The notes under the pieces: generated by a model
Seen by the model: the letters and a program-made list of their open reading frames with translations, nothing else
Told to the model about the DNA's origin: nothing
The model's database searches: none
NCBI GenBank assembly: GCA_963969595.1
Contig: OZ018408.1
Coordinates: 22,131,823 to 22,195,822, forward strand
Length of the DNA: 64,000 nucleotides
Direction of reading: 5' to 3'
Source: Neckera pumila
Lineage: Eukaryota; Streptophyta; Bryopsida; Hypnales; Neckeraceae
Made by a program: the position numbers and the translations under genes
Shown: positions 35,367-47,369 of the stretch, piece after piece
Position numbering within the stretch: position 1 is the stretch's first letter
Layout: every line of letters starts with the position of its first letter

Positions 35367-35454
35367 CTCCTCCTCGCTCAACATAGTAGTAGTAAAATAA
35401 AAAATTTAATATGATATATTTGATGAAGTCTATATAATCAGTTAAAAGTTGGTC

Positions 35455-35670
35455 ACTGTCGCCAAGTCGTGGACTTGGTCGGTTGGTTTCGTACGTCGGT
35501 GGTCAACCGATCGGTCCGAGGTTCGATACTCATCAGCCTCGTCAACTGATTTAGGGAACCCGCGGCTTGGCATTGCTAGTGAGGCAGGAATAAGCAATCG
35601 ACCCGCTACCCTATCCCTGAGCTGTGATGTGACAAGATGCAAGGCACCCCAAGATGGTTAACTAGCTCCA
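35455..35670 (+). repeat. possible tRNA-derived SINE inside the copia element
   Basis: This GC-richer block between the RNase H end and the 3' LTR has GGTTCGATACTC (35520-35531), close to an RNA polymerase III box B, and a weak box A-like TGGTCGGTTGG about 40 bases upstream. It has no coding counterpart in copia elements. No poly-A tail or clear target repeat was found, so the call is tentative. Confidence 0.3.
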
Positions 35671-35899
35671 ACATTGATTCCAAAAACCGTGGTTCTCACC
35701 ACGACCCCACCTTTTTCAATATAATATCTGTATGTTTATGGATGTTGCCTCATTAAAATCTTATCTGGGAAAACCTTGATTACGATCAAGGAGAAAAACC
35801 ACAGATGAAGGAAAAAGAGTACAGCACCTTTATCAATCCATTCTCATAGCAAAATCCAATGGGAAAAAAATATAAAAGGATATCAAAAGGTTTATACAC

Positions 35900-36717
35900 T
35901 TATTGAATGTCTAACTCCAAAATACTAAGTCGCCTCATGCCAATACTATGAATGAGTCGGCGATGAATAGATAATGGAAGAGCCTTGGTGAAGAGATCAG
36001 CAAGATTATCAGTTGATGAAACTCTCTTGACTTCAAGTGCTTTGTTAGTAATCAAGTTGTGTATAAAACTAAAATACTTTGGATCAATATGTTTTGTTCG
36101 GTCACCCTTAACAAAACCTACTTGCATTTGTGCAACACAAGCACTGTTGTCTTCATATAAGACAGTTGGAGAATCATCATGTGATAATCCACAGTTTGTT
36201 TGAATAAAATTATCAATTGAGCGTAGCCAAATGCATTCCTGAGATGCTTCATGCAAAGCAATAATTTCTGCATGATTAGATGATGTTGTAATAATTGTTT
36301 GTTTCATTGATTTTCAAGAAATTGCAGCTCCATGTCGTAGAAAACATAACATGTTTAAGGTTTGGATGTTGTCGGATCAGACCTATATCCAGCATCAGCA
36401 TATCTAACTAGTTTTGGATCTGTAGATCGACTGTAATGTAGTCCCAAGTCTTCACTTCCTTTCAAGTAACAAAAAAGATGTTTGATGCCATTCCAATGTC
36501 GAAGTGTCGGTCTAGAACTATGTCTTGCAAGGACACTAACTGCAAATGCAATGTCAGGTCTTGTAGACATAGCCAAATATAAGAGTGCTCCGAACGCTGC
36601 GAGGTATGGATATTGTTCACTCAATGGTTTCTCCTCCTCCTCGCAAGGGCGATAAGGATCATCATCTTTAGCACTACGACCAATCATAGGTGTAGATAGA
36701 AGATAAGCATCAATCAT
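35900..36717 (-). pseudogene. copia RNase H region
   Basis: The upstream frame gives RPDIAFAVSVLARHSSRPT..HWNGIKHLFCYLKGS, the connection after copia reverse transcriptase. The downstream frame (35900-36307) gives the RNase H signature: EIIALHEASQECIWLR, LYEDNSACV and KHIDPKYFSF...NLADLFTKALP. A stop or frameshift near 36310-36355 separates them. It would remove RNA from the RNA-DNA hybrid in an active element. Confidence 0.85.
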
Positions 36718-37971
36718 GTTGAATCGTTTGAGAATTCAATTGATATAAGTGGTTTGAGAAAAAAAGATGCTGCCATCTTTCATATGTAAAACCTGTAAAC
36801 CAATGCAAAAAATAGTTTTGCCAAGTAGTTTCATCTCAAACTCACAAATAAGCAATTGAGTAGCTGCAGAGCATGCAGATTTGGTGCCCACAAGGTTCAA
36901 ATCATCAACATAGACGGCGATAATAACAAATCCATGTTTGTCTCTTTTGATAAAGAGACATGGAAGTAATGTATCATTTATAAAATGATGCTCAAGAAAA
37001 AATTATCACAATCGTTGATACCACATACGTCCAGATTGTTTGAGACTGTACAATGCACGTTGTAATTTTACGCCACGATATTTGCCTGAAGTAGATGAAT
37101 GTGGGCTAGTGGTCTCAAGATCAGGAGGCACTTTTATATAAATATTAGCATGTAGAGAGCCATATAGATAAGCTGTCACTACATCCATAAGATACATATC
37201 AAGAATAGCATGAACTGCCATTCCAAGAAGATACTGGAATGTAATCGAATCCATAACTAGAGAATACGTGATATCATAATCAATACCAAATTTTTGAGTA
37301 AAACCTTGAGCAACCAAACGGACTTTGTATCAAATAATGTGTCCTTTGTCATTACGTTTGCGAATAAATACCAGCTTGTATCCAAGAGGGCGAGTAGTGA
37401 GATTGTCTACAATAGGGCCAAACACTTGTCTTTTATTTAAAGAAGCATACTCCTCTTCAATAGCAGCTTTCCACTTTGGCCAATCAGAGCGACGCATCGC
37501 TTCGTCAATTGTACGAGGTTCAAAATCATCTTTTTCACAAGAAATTTTTTTTTTTGCAATCATACAAATGAAGGAATCATTGATGTCCATATTTGCCCTA
37601 TTCCATACATCTCCTGTACCGCAATACATCACAGATAATTCTGTATTCAACTTAGGCTTTTCTTGCTCTTGAACAAAAATATTGCCTTGAGATGTTGATG
37701 AACAATCGTTTGCAGATGATTTTGTAAAATTAGCCGTATCTGCTATAAGTGAAGAAGGATCAACAACATCTGGAAGAAGTTTGCGTTTACGTGGTTGTTT
37801 ATCCGGTCCGCGAATTTGTTTGCCTGTCAATTGAAGAGTCAAAGTTGTTGTAATATCTGGTACAATGATTTGTGCAGGAAGATTATGAGCTTCATTCAAC
37901 GGATTTTGAGTAATCCGTATCGCATCATGAAATCCATCACGTGTTTGATTGGCAATCTGTTGCAAATGCAA
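36718..37971 (-). pseudogene. copia reverse transcriptase region
   Basis: Frames carry AMRRSDWPKWKAAIEEEY, LVAQGFTQKFGIDY, RALYSLKQSGRMWYQ and the catalytic YVDDLN (36901-36915 complement). The frame is broken by TGA at 37330-37332, where an Arg codon (CGA) is expected before YK, and by tandem stops near 37006. The decay is by point changes, as expected for cytosine deamination. Confidence 0.85.
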
Positions 37972-38280
37972 AATCTTTGAAACTTCAGTTTCAGCTATAG
38001 ACGTTCTTGGGTCTGGATTTGATATAAATGTCTGAGGTGCTTAAAAAGTGACGCTAGTGGAAGTCCCTTGAGAAGATGCTCCTCCTTTAAAAGAGGGAAA
38101 TATATCTTCTTCAAATCAACAATTAGCAAATTGAGCACGGAGTAATATACCAGTTGATGAAGTAATGTAACGAATTATGCTTGGAGAGTCAAAGCCAACA
38201 TAAATCTCTTCTTGTCGATGATTGCCAATAGTGTGGCGTTGAGGTTCCGGAACGGGAACCCATACATGAAAGCCAAATAC

Positions 38281-39288
38281 TCATAAATGGGATATGTTAG
38301 GGACGTGTCCCGAGAGCAATTCTTGTGAAGAAGCAATCTCCACAGAAAAAGGACGAAGGCGAATTAAGTTTGCAGCATGTAAAACTGCATGTCCCCACAT
38401 ATATGAGGGCAATTTTGCATGAAGAAGCAATGGCCTCTTGATGAACTGAATCCGTTTAATAAATGACTCCGCTAAGCCATTTTGAGCATGTTCATATGGA
38501 ACAGAATATGTCAACTCAATTCCCGTGGCAGTGCAATAGTCTTCAAAAGATTTTGACCGGAATTCTTGAGCATTATCCATGCGTAATGTTTTGATTGGAT
38601 AATTGGGAAAATGAGCTTTAAAACAGATAAGCATAAAAAGTAAATTAGCAAAAGCTAAATTTCGAGAAGATAATAGAGATACATGTGATTGTTTGCCCGA
38701 TGCATCAATCAAAATCAAAAAATATCGGAATGGTCCAGATTTAGGAGATATTGGACCACAAATATCACCTTGAAGTCTAGATAACATTGGTGGCAATTTG
38801 TAGGGAAGGTTCCATGAAAATGGTCTGGCAATTAACTTGCCTTATACACATGCATGACAGATTGTCATAGAATTGACATCTGCTAGTTGCAAATTATGAC
38901 CAAGAATGCATGGAAGAATTTTGCAAAATAAAGTAGAGCCTGGATGGCCCAATCTTCTATGCCAAAGAGAAGTTTGATTATCTTTAGAAGATACAGCAAA
39001 ACTAGAAATAATATGTGGCCGAATTGGAATCCGGTACAAGCCATTTGTTGCAGCAAAGGCTGTTTTCACAACCTTATTATTCTGTACAAAATCCAGAGTT
39101 TCTCGCCTACCTATAATTTTAGTCGAGAGGTGGAAACCATTGGTGCGCATATCTCGATAGCTGATCAGACTCCAAGGCGCAGAGGGGGAATACATGGCAC
39201 GCGTGCATGTAATGGTGGTGCCCTCAGGCAAAGGCACCTTTGTTGGTCCCTCCTGGAAACAAAATACATTCGATCCAGCCATGGTCAT
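38281..39288 (-). pseudogene. copia GAG-pre-integrase and integrase
   Basis: The pre-integrase part has LWHRRLGHPG and CHAC, i.e. an HHCC zinc site. The integrase core keeps all three catalytic acids: D in GDICGP, D in RMDNAQEF and E in HAQNGLAES. A TAA at 38842-38844 splits the two. Just upstream the protease D(S/T)G motif is not intact (it reads LDFATLIQS). The domain would insert the cDNA in an active element. Confidence 0.88.
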
Positions 39289-39539
39289 TAAATTTCTGGT
39301 TTGCCAATTTGATAAATTATTAATATTAAAATATTGTTTATCCCGCAGGATTGAATGAGAGTTGCAAAGTCAAGGAGCACATCACAAGACTCACCAGTGG
39401 AGGTATCCTCAACAACTTAGGTTTCTCTATTGTCATCGCCATATGGATCCATAGACGCATCCATAGTGTGGGCTTCGCGACCTTGAGCTCAAAGTTTCTT
39501 GTTTTCTTGAAACATTTTGACAAAGTAGTCCGAAGTTCG

Positions 39540-40424
39540 GCATATATGTGCCAAATGTCCTACTTTACCACATTTGTGACAACAACGCGTCTCTGATGGA
39601 CGCTTATCGCGATTATTAGTAGAGGAAGTGGTATTTTTCCTCTGGCCATGTTGGTTGTCACGGCTGTAGCTACCGATTTGTCAATGACGTGATTTAAAGC
39701 GATGTTTTTGTGGTTTAAGTTTCAAAGTAGAAACCTTGACAATATAGTACTCTAGAACCGTTGTTTCCAGAGGACGGGCCTCTGCATTTCGCAAGAGGAT
39801 CTCGTTTTGCTTTTCAGCAAGGAGTAATAGAGACATAAGATCTGAGTGATTATTAAATTTCATGTTTCTATACTGTTGGGCTAGTACAGCAGAAACAGGT
39901 GGAAATGTTGAGAGGATTTTCTCAATCATTTCAGGTTCGGTTATAGTCTGACCACATAACCGTAGTTGTGACACAATGCGATACAACTCATTGTTGAAAG
40001 CAACAAATGTTGGAAAGTCCAGCACTCGTAAGTGAGTCCAGTCATGTAATGCTCTAAGAAGAAAAATAGTCTTTTGGTGGTCAAAACGGGATTTGAGCTT
40101 TTTCCAAAGCTCATTAGGTTTGTCTATTTCTAAATACTGATATTGTAGTGAAGGAATAAGGTGGCGACGAAGTAACAATAAAGTTTTCCAAGAAATAGCA
40201 GGAGAAACGATATCACTTACAATAGAATCTCCGTAAAATATAATACAGTCTGATAATTGCTCCATATAAATGTGGGCTTTTGCGGTTTTAGCCCATAGAA
40301 GGTAATTACTCCCATCAGCAGCCAACGGTGGAAATAGAAGTGGTTGAAGGCGTGGTGCCTCGGTAGCAATAGCGGAGACTGGAACAGTAGTAGATGTAGC
40401 AACAAAAGAAGTGGAAGTAGTCAT
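39540..40424 (-). pseudogene. copia gag with zinc knuckle
   Basis: The 247-codon frame 39681-40424 is the copia capsid region (FPPLAADGSNYLLWAK; ELWKKLKSRF). Downstream and out of frame lies a complete CCHC knuckle, CHKCGKVGHLAHIC, at 39540-39581. A frameshift near 39680 separates capsid and knuckle. Confidence 0.85.
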
Positions 40425-40975
40425 GATGTAAAAGGAAAAGAAAGAGAAATCAAAATATTTCTCAAAGAAAATTAAAAACTGGAAGAAATTAGGGTTTTGG
40501 AGAAAATAGAGTTTTGAGGAAAAATTAGGGTTTTGAAAAATTAGGAATTAAAGATAAAGATAAAACCTAAGATAAAGATAAAGATAAAATTAAAATAAAG
40601 ATTAAAATCAAAATCAAAATTAAAGATTAAAGATTAAATAAAAGTAAAAGTAAAAGTATAGATAAAGATAAAAATGAAGATAAAGATAAAGATAAAGAAA
40701 ATACAGTAATAAAGAAATAGATGGAAATCAAGATAAAGATATTATCAAATGAAATATTTATATATAATTGAAAATGAAAGGTCAATTTAAAAATAAAATA
40801 AAATAAAATAAAATTTTAGAACTTTGAAACAAGGGTTTGGAAGGTTGAAGAAGAAGAACTTTGAAGCCGAAAGGATGTAAGGAAGAAAGAGAAGAAGAAC
40901 TTGGAGATGAAGGGGGGAGTTTCAAAAGAAGGGGAAAAAAAAATAGATTGAAGAGTTGCACAAGAAGTAAAATAA
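40425..40975 (-). other. copia untranslated leader, AT-rich
   Basis: Leader between the 5' LTR and gag. It contains long GATAAA/TAAAGA-type simple repeats (40550-40800). No coding sequence. Confidence 0.6.
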
Positions 40976-41898
40976 CCCCTAAAGGACCAACATGCGTTTT
41001 TTGGCCGTACAGAAATTTTGGGCAGGTACGTGTGACTAGAGATATCCATATTTGAGGTTGAAATTTTAATAGAAGGTGGGGGCAAGGAATATCTTCATGT
41101 GTACCAAGTTTCATGACATTTTGAAATACGAGTCAAAAGTTGTGACCTAATATGTTGCTTTTTTTCGTAACTGGGCAGTTTGGGCAGATCAGAAAAAATC
41201 ATTTTTTCCGGAATTTTTTTTTGAAATTGGTTCTCTACATTTATATATACTTTAAAAGCTTTGAGTCATTCCATTTCAATCAATGAGTCAAAAGTTATGA
41301 GGGTTTTTGGTTTGCGGGCAGTTAGGGATTGTCTACTCAAAAAAAATCTTTAAAGTCGTTTATTTAACTCAATTTTCAATATTTTTGGAAAATAAATAAA
41401 TCCTAGGATGTAAATTGATTATTAAAACATTACAACCGTTGGGATTGGTATTTTTACATTCCATGATTAAAATTTTAACAATTTAGTATTTTGAATCATT
41501 TTCTACTTCTGTCTACTTACTATTTTTTTCCTATATGTTGTACAATTCCAAATGATGTGAAATTTTTCAAGCATATATACAACTTGTTTAGGAAACTGAA
41601 TTCAAAGAAGCACCACCTTTTTGGGAATTTTTTCATTGAAAAGTGAGCTTGCAAAGTGCAGCTGCCCGGTTTTTCGCAGGATTGAAAAAATGGTTTTCAA
41701 GACTTTGAATGCTTATATCTTATGATCCACACGGTGGAATTTTCTGAAATTTTTACCACATGTTTTCAAAATATCATACTACAAGATCCTACGGTTACAT
41801 GTGTCAAAAATTGTTTTTTTCCCAAAATTTGGTAGTTGTATTAGAAATGGCAGTTTTGGAGCGTTTTTGGTGAGAACATAGTCATGAAACTTTAGGGG
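40976..41898 (+). mobile_element. TTAA-1 element nested in the copia leader (subgroup b)
   Basis: Ends are (A)TAA|CCCCTAAAGGACCAACATG and AACTTTAGGGG|TTAA, 923 bp. The left flank is ATAA rather than TTAA. Sequence order matches the copies at 29957 and 63232. Because it lies inside the copia element, it inserted after the retrotransposon. Confidence 0.82.
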
Positions 41899-42289
41899 TT
41901 AAGGCGGGTGTGGAGCGGTGGCAAAACAAAACAAAAACAACAAAAACAAAGAACAAAAACAAGTAGTGAAGTACAGAACGGCACAGAGAGGTTCGGGTGG
42001 GAGCAGGTCGGGAAGACAGGTGAGCAAAGGGGTAGGAAGCACAAAAAGAAAAACTGCGGGGAGTGCACAAAGTGGGAGATGGAGGCGGTTGGGAGGCAGA
42101 GGGGTTGCAAAGCTCCACGGGGGCCGCGAGGAGAAGTCGAATGCCAGAAAATGAGAGCTCCAGGGACTCCAAGGAGAAAAGTAGATGGAGGGGGCAAGTA
42201 AAGCTTCCTCACAAAATCTAAAAACTAAATCGGAAGTATAGAATGAAAGTCTACAAAAAATTTGAAAGTACAAAAGCGTGCTGATAACG

Positions 42290-42512
42290 TGTTGAGGATA
42301 TAAAACAAAACAAAGTTGTAAAACATAAGAACAACAAAAATACACTCAAAAGAATACCATCCTTCATTGGGGTTTGAAGTATAAACAAGGAGAATAGGAG
42401 AGAGACGATGAATAGTTGTCTCCTCCTATTCGTCCAAGAAGATTTCTTCTAATCCTAGTGACAAGTGTCACTCACCATATTGTGGTGAGCGTTCACACTA
42501 CGTTCCTTAATA
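42290..42512 (-). repeat. copia 5' LTR
   Basis: TGTTGAGG...CCTTAATA on the plus strand; the last CA is mutated to TA. It is the same length (223 bp) as its partner. Confidence 0.9.
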
Positions 42513-42517
42513 GTTCA

Positions 42518-43006
42518 TACACATAAAAGCTTGGCAGTCTTTTGGCATGCCTAGATTGTACAGTAGACAGTATGGGGTGCAGGCTTTGAAGCTCTGGCTT
42601 TGGAAAAAAATGCTCGCTTGTTGATGGTCTTTTTCTACAAAAGTTCCGGATTTCCATACAATTTGCCTCAGACTAAGTGACAGGAAGCATAGCGGGTATT
42701 GAACACACAGAATTTAGACGGTCCTTATGAGAAATGAGGGACAAAGAAGTGTAATTGATATTACTTCCTTGCCCACATGGAGCTAGGTTCCTTCCTAAAT
42801 TTCTATGGTTGGAGTTCAAATTATCCCAACATTATCCCAACATTATTATTATACACACCAGGATGCCATAGTGGTTCTTTACAGCAAAAGCAAGAATCTT
42901 TTTAGGGTGAGCTTGCCAAGTCAAAATAGGTCAAACTGGTGCTTATTGTTTTTAATAGATAAATTAAATATAATATAAAGATCTCCAACTTTTATTTGTA
43001 TAATAA
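42518..43006. other. no recognisable gene
   Basis: Short stretch between the copia and CACTA-like elements. It has a tandem ATTATCCCAAC duplication near 42820-42843. Confidence 0.4.
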
Positions 43007-43236
43007 CACTATAAAAAACACGTGTTTTCTTTGATGTCTGACTAAAAATGTAGCATGTCCAAGCTGGTATGATGCGTCCAAGAAAACGTTGAGATGTCTA
43101 ATGGACAAGAGCCTCGAAATTGTAAATTTTCGTGGATGTTGTGAAAAACAGAAGAAAATTACTATCATAGTAGTTGGATGCTACCAAGAACAACCATGTT
43201 TTTGAAGACATTACTGCAGACATATTTGTACTTTAA

Positions 43237-43814
43237 CCCCTAAAGTCCCATTGTCCCTACGGGGGACAAAATGGATTTTGGGCAGGTTCCTATGAGCTCA
43301 ATTTTTAATGAAACTTTCTGAAACTTTCCCATAAGATAGAAAAACTTATTAGCTTTTGGGGAATGTAATTTTTATTTCAATCGGTGCCCGGGAGCAAAAG
43401 TTATGCCCAAATAAGCTCAAAACAAGGGAGAGGGGGCAGCAAAAAAATTTTGCAAAAAATTTAATTTAATTTTTTTAATTTTTTTTCCTCATAGATTATA
43501 TTTTTGCCTATTTGGGAAGCTTTGATTCATTTCATTTGGATTTTTTATGAGGAAGTTATGGACAATCTTGTTTTTCGGGTAGTTAGAGCATCTTCTTGAA
43601 AAAAACTTTTTCTTTCACTTTGAATGCTGATATTTTTCAATCCGTACGGTCAAACACCACTAAATTTTTACTACATGATCTATAAAAAGTGTAGTACAAG
43701 ATCCTACAGTTAGTTTCTAAAAAAAAATATTTTTTCTGATCTTTTAGATGAATGCAACAAAAGCAGCAGTTTTGAGTGATTTTTGACAGAAAAATGGCCT
43801 TGGGACTTTAGGGG
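43237..43814 (+). mobile_element. TTAA-1 element, internally deleted copy (subgroup a)
   Basis: Perfect TTAA at 43233-43236 and 43815-43818 encloses 578 bp. Termini are CCCCTAAAGTCCCATTG and CTTGGGACTTTAGGGG. It follows the 921-bp copy at 13000 up to the AGAGCATCTTCTTGAA motif, then jumps to the CTTTCACTTTGAATGC motif of the right third. It is therefore an internal deletion derivative, as cut-and-paste transposons produce. Confidence 0.85.
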
Positions 43815-44779
43815 TTAAAAATCATCCAAGAAAACAGTCATGGCCACATCAGCATCCCTGGTCCATTTTAACTCCGGGTAAGCCAGTGGAAATTACTATG
43901 GGCTAGGATAAAATAATTGCCCTAGGTGGAAAAAAAAAAAGGAAGGGTAGGCGGGTAGAAAAAAAAAGCTAATGTGGCACCTGACGTTTCAGGTGACATG
44001 GAAATTCAGTGACGTGGACACTAGAAAGTTGACGTGGCATGACACGTCAGTATAGGGGGTCCAACTGCATCACATTCATGGATGTTCTTGTAGACATCAT
44101 TTGGGACGTACAGATGCTTTTGCAGACATTACTTTTGGCTACATCATCAGGAGCTTTGTACGACTGGGACGTCCTAACGCATGTTGTACAATGTGTAATT
44201 CCTTACGTTTTACCAGACAGCATATCATATTGAAAAGTTTTGACACACGTCAGGCACTGTCTTTGTAGACATCCAAGTTGATGTCTACACGTTTATACAG
44301 ACGTCAATGGAGATGACACTGCCATCTCCAACATCTAAATGTCTTCTATTTGCCCTTGCTCTTTGTCAAAGACGTGCCCTTCCCTACATTGGAGTCACGG
44401 ACATCAATGTTAATGTTCAGAAACATACTCACATATATCCATTGGAATTAGATATTACCTTTAGCAATGTCTGCAAGAATATGAACATGCATACTTTGCA
44501 TTCATGTTTAAGCCCTTTATTGTAGTGCACAAAGGCTGTAATCATATTGCACATAAATTCATGAGTACATATGTCTTTGCATCAATGTTGTGAACAACAC
44601 CAACATGTCTGTTGGGACATCTTGGATGTCCTCCATGACATCTCCATGCAACTTCTATTTGTAACACAATTTATGCGTTTATATATCCCATATGGTTTGT
44701 CTTACCTCTTGGCACCCCACTTGTATAAAGGGCTTGTCTTATTTTGTCTATTTACATCATAATAAATGGTTTTTAAAGT

Positions 44780-44935
44780 CATATGATGTACTTGCCAAAT
44801 ATGGTGTATTATGTATGGCATATTGTATATAGTGTATTATGTATGGTGTATAGTGTATGCTATATTATATATGGGATCTTGTGTATAATATGTTGTATTG
44901 GATGTTATAAAATGCATATGTGTGTTGTGTATGAT
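44780..44935. repeat. TATGGTGTAT-type low-complexity repeat
   Basis: Repeats of GTATTATGTATGG and variants inside the CACTA-like element. Non-coding. Confidence 0.5.
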
Positions 44936-45703
44936 ATGTGTCACTGTCTATATTAACATCATATGAAACAGTGCATTGCATCATATGAACATCAAAGGTG
45001 ACATGATTTTGTTCATTTACATTATACTGGACATTTCAAGAGGTGTTATTGTTTGGGATGTGGACGTCTAAGGTGACGTTGCAAAACATTTGGATGTTTA
45101 AGTTGACATTGCAAAAAACATCTAGATGTCTAAGTTGACGTCTCGAAAAACATACGGACGTCTAATTAGACATCCAAAAAATGTCTCAAAAAGCATCTGG
45201 ACGACGTAAAACTATGCTGACTAGGCCTACCACGTCATCCTTGGTGGATGCCATGTCACTTTTTCCACGAACATATCATCTGCCTCGTCATCTGCCATGT
45301 CACCAACGGGCCGGATGAAAAAAATGCACATGTGGCCTCCATTGCTGACATGGCGCTCATGTGGCAACCAAATGGCAGAATTTTAAGGGCCCGTTGATCC
45401 ATGTCCTCTTTGATGTCCACTTAAAAATATGAGGACATCAGGCCATGTTATTTGAGATTTTCAATGTTTTTTGCATGTCAACTTTGACGCAAAAAAACTG
45501 ACATCTCTTCAGACACCCAAAAACACTGCACTAGACGTTAGCGTGTCAAAAAATAACGATCACAGAAAACATGGGTTTCTTCTAATAATGCGGAACATTC
45601 TACAATAATGATATAGAAATTCTATTTTGCCTTTGAAAGAAGTTTTCATTCTATCAAAAAAATTTGGCATTTTAAAATGTATAACCTTCAAATATATACA
45701 TGG

Positions 45704-45946
45704 AGACGCTTTGAAACCAATTGTTCACGATGCACACCCATATACTCTTGAAGAAAAGAAAATATCCTAAACAAAAATACATAACAATTATTTGGAATCA
45801 ATTGTTTGCAATGCACACCATGTACTCTTGAAGAAAAGAGGAAGTCCTAAACAAAAAATACATAGGGATGCTTTGGAACCAATTGTTCAACAATGCACAC
45901 ACTACGTATTTTTGAAGAAAAGAGAAAATTCTAAACAAAAAATAAG
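45704..45946. repeat. minisatellite, about 80 bp x 3
   Basis: Three units share CCAATTGTT(C/T)..AATGCACAC, CTCTTGAAGAAAAGA and CCTAAACAAAAA(A)TACATA, at about 45704, 45785 and 45865. Confidence 0.75.
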
Positions 45947-46504
45947 GACAAAATCATACTACTAAAATCACAATGACCTCTATAATATCACAATTCAATT
46001 TTGAATAGTATTATAGAAATTCAATTGCTTTTGTAATAGCCATAGGATACTTTCTACTATATTATGTATTCTTTTTGTGAAACATTTGAAAATCAAATGG
46101 ATATTTCTAAAAAAAATTAAAAGAAACTTTTCAGACAACAAAACTTTAGATAAATTCCATGTCTTTTTAAAATGTGATATTAAAGAATAAAGAAGCACCA
46201 ACCGCTAGCGTTGCTCTACATATTCAAATGTGAAGATTCTACTTACATTGTTCATTTGATTCATTTATTCTTATTGCAATGTTTTCATCTTTGCAAAGGT
46301 TATTTTGTAAAAATTATGATATAAAGATTTTATTTAATTACTTTATATTGCACTAGATAAATTTTTTCAAAGAATATTATATGAGGATGTCAATATTTTC
46401 ATTTAAAGATTATACATACTTTGTTTATCTACATTCTATCACATGAAAAATTGATGAAAGTAATATATTTAATGCATAGCAAAGCAAGTGCCAATCGCTA
46501 GTAT

Positions 46505-46873
46505 ACTCATAAAACTACAAGATTATATAAAAGTTTATATAAAAATAAAAATAAAGATCCTACAAATATTAATAACTATATGTATATGTAATGGACACAT
46601 AGATAAGACTATAAGGTTATAAAATTATACAAGAGTTTATATAAAAACAAAAGTAAAGATCTTCTAAATATTAATAAATACATATATAAGAGATGTAAGA
46701 GTATAATTATAAAAATATAAAATTATATAAGAATTTAAGAATATAAAATTAAAGATCCTCTAAATACTAATAAATACATGTATATGGAAGAGATATAATT
46801 TTAAAATGTAAGATTATATAAAAAAATTTAAAAAAATAAAATTTAAAATCATATAAATATTAATAAATACATG
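46505..46873. repeat. AT-rich minisatellite, about 90-115 bp x 4
   Basis: Four imperfect units share a (A)AGATTATATAA-AGTTTATATAAAAA start, an AAAGATC(C/T)T(A/C)(C/T)AAATA block and TTAATAAATACATGTA(T/A). Confidence 0.7.
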
Positions 46874-47369
46874 TGTAAGATTTATAAAAGAAAAGGTTCC
46901 TTTTGGCTTTAATTTAAGTATATAAAAGAGATAGAAAGAGCTATAGAAAATATTATTTGCCTTAACCACCTTGAATATGTTTACAATTATTTGTTGTTAA
47001 ATTTTTTTCATTTCATTCATTATTTTTGTAAAGTAAAAAAAATCCACAATGACAAAAGGAAGAGGGAAAAGGTAATGAAGCAAAAAGCTCATAAAAAAAA
47101 CTAGAAAAGGGAAAATTCTTAAGGAAACAAAAATGGGTCAATGTCCCAATGTTGCCCGACCTACTGGGTCAATGTTTGACTGGCAAGTATTAAAGTAAAA
47201 GAACTCTTCTCCTAACCCTAGGCCTCCTTTGCCATCTTGGTTTGTGAGCTGTAAAGGACACTGGTAGAGCAACAAAAAATTCCCAGCCCCTTCTGCATCA
47301 GTGACACACGCCACCCACCGTCTGGTGCATACCATGTGGCATGGACGGGTGGAAATGCTCCTAGACATA
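46874..47369. other. no recognisable gene
   Basis: AT-rich, then more balanced near 47140-47350. The two overlapping minus-strand frames there are not recognised. Confidence 0.35.

Larger units (their letters stand above)
35144..42512 (-). mobile_element. Ty1/copia LTR retrotransposon, defective
   Basis: Two 223-bp LTRs (35144-35366 and 42290-42512) are flanked by a 5-bp direct repeat, GTTCA (35139-35143 and 42513-42517). Coding order on the minus strand is gag, integrase, reverse transcriptase, RNase H, which defines copia. Next to the 5' LTR the minus strand reads TTATCAGCACG, a primer-binding-like site; next to the 3' LTR lies a purine tract, GAGGAGGAG. By eye the LTRs differ at about nine positions. 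Stops and frameshifts break the polyprotein. A TTAA-1 element and a possible SINE are nested inside it. Confidence 0.92.
43007..45590. mobile_element. large non-autonomous CACTA-like element
   Basis: Left end is CACTATAAAAAACACGTGTTTTCTTTGATGTC; right end in reverse complement is CATTATTAGAAGAAACCCATGTTTTCTGTGATC. The interior has many scattered GACGT(C/G) and GACATC motifs in both orientations, like the subterminal repeats of CACTA elements, and no transposase-like frame. It contains a TTAA-1 insertion. Excluding that, it is about 2.0 kb. No clear 3-bp duplication; the ends are diverged. Confidence 0.55.

Noticed and set aside
35455..35540. Functional tRNA gene
   Set aside because: Only a box B-like motif is convincing; no cloverleaf with a paired acceptor stem could be drawn, so at most a SINE.
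41892..42345. Overlapping frames up to 148 codons in the copia leader
   Set aside because: Purine-rich leader sequence gives long chance frames; they run into the LTR and match no gag domain.
45704..46873. CRISPR array or centromeric satellite
   Set aside because: Units are imperfect and contiguous with no unique spacers, and only three or four copies exist; these are minisatellites in nuclear plant DNA.
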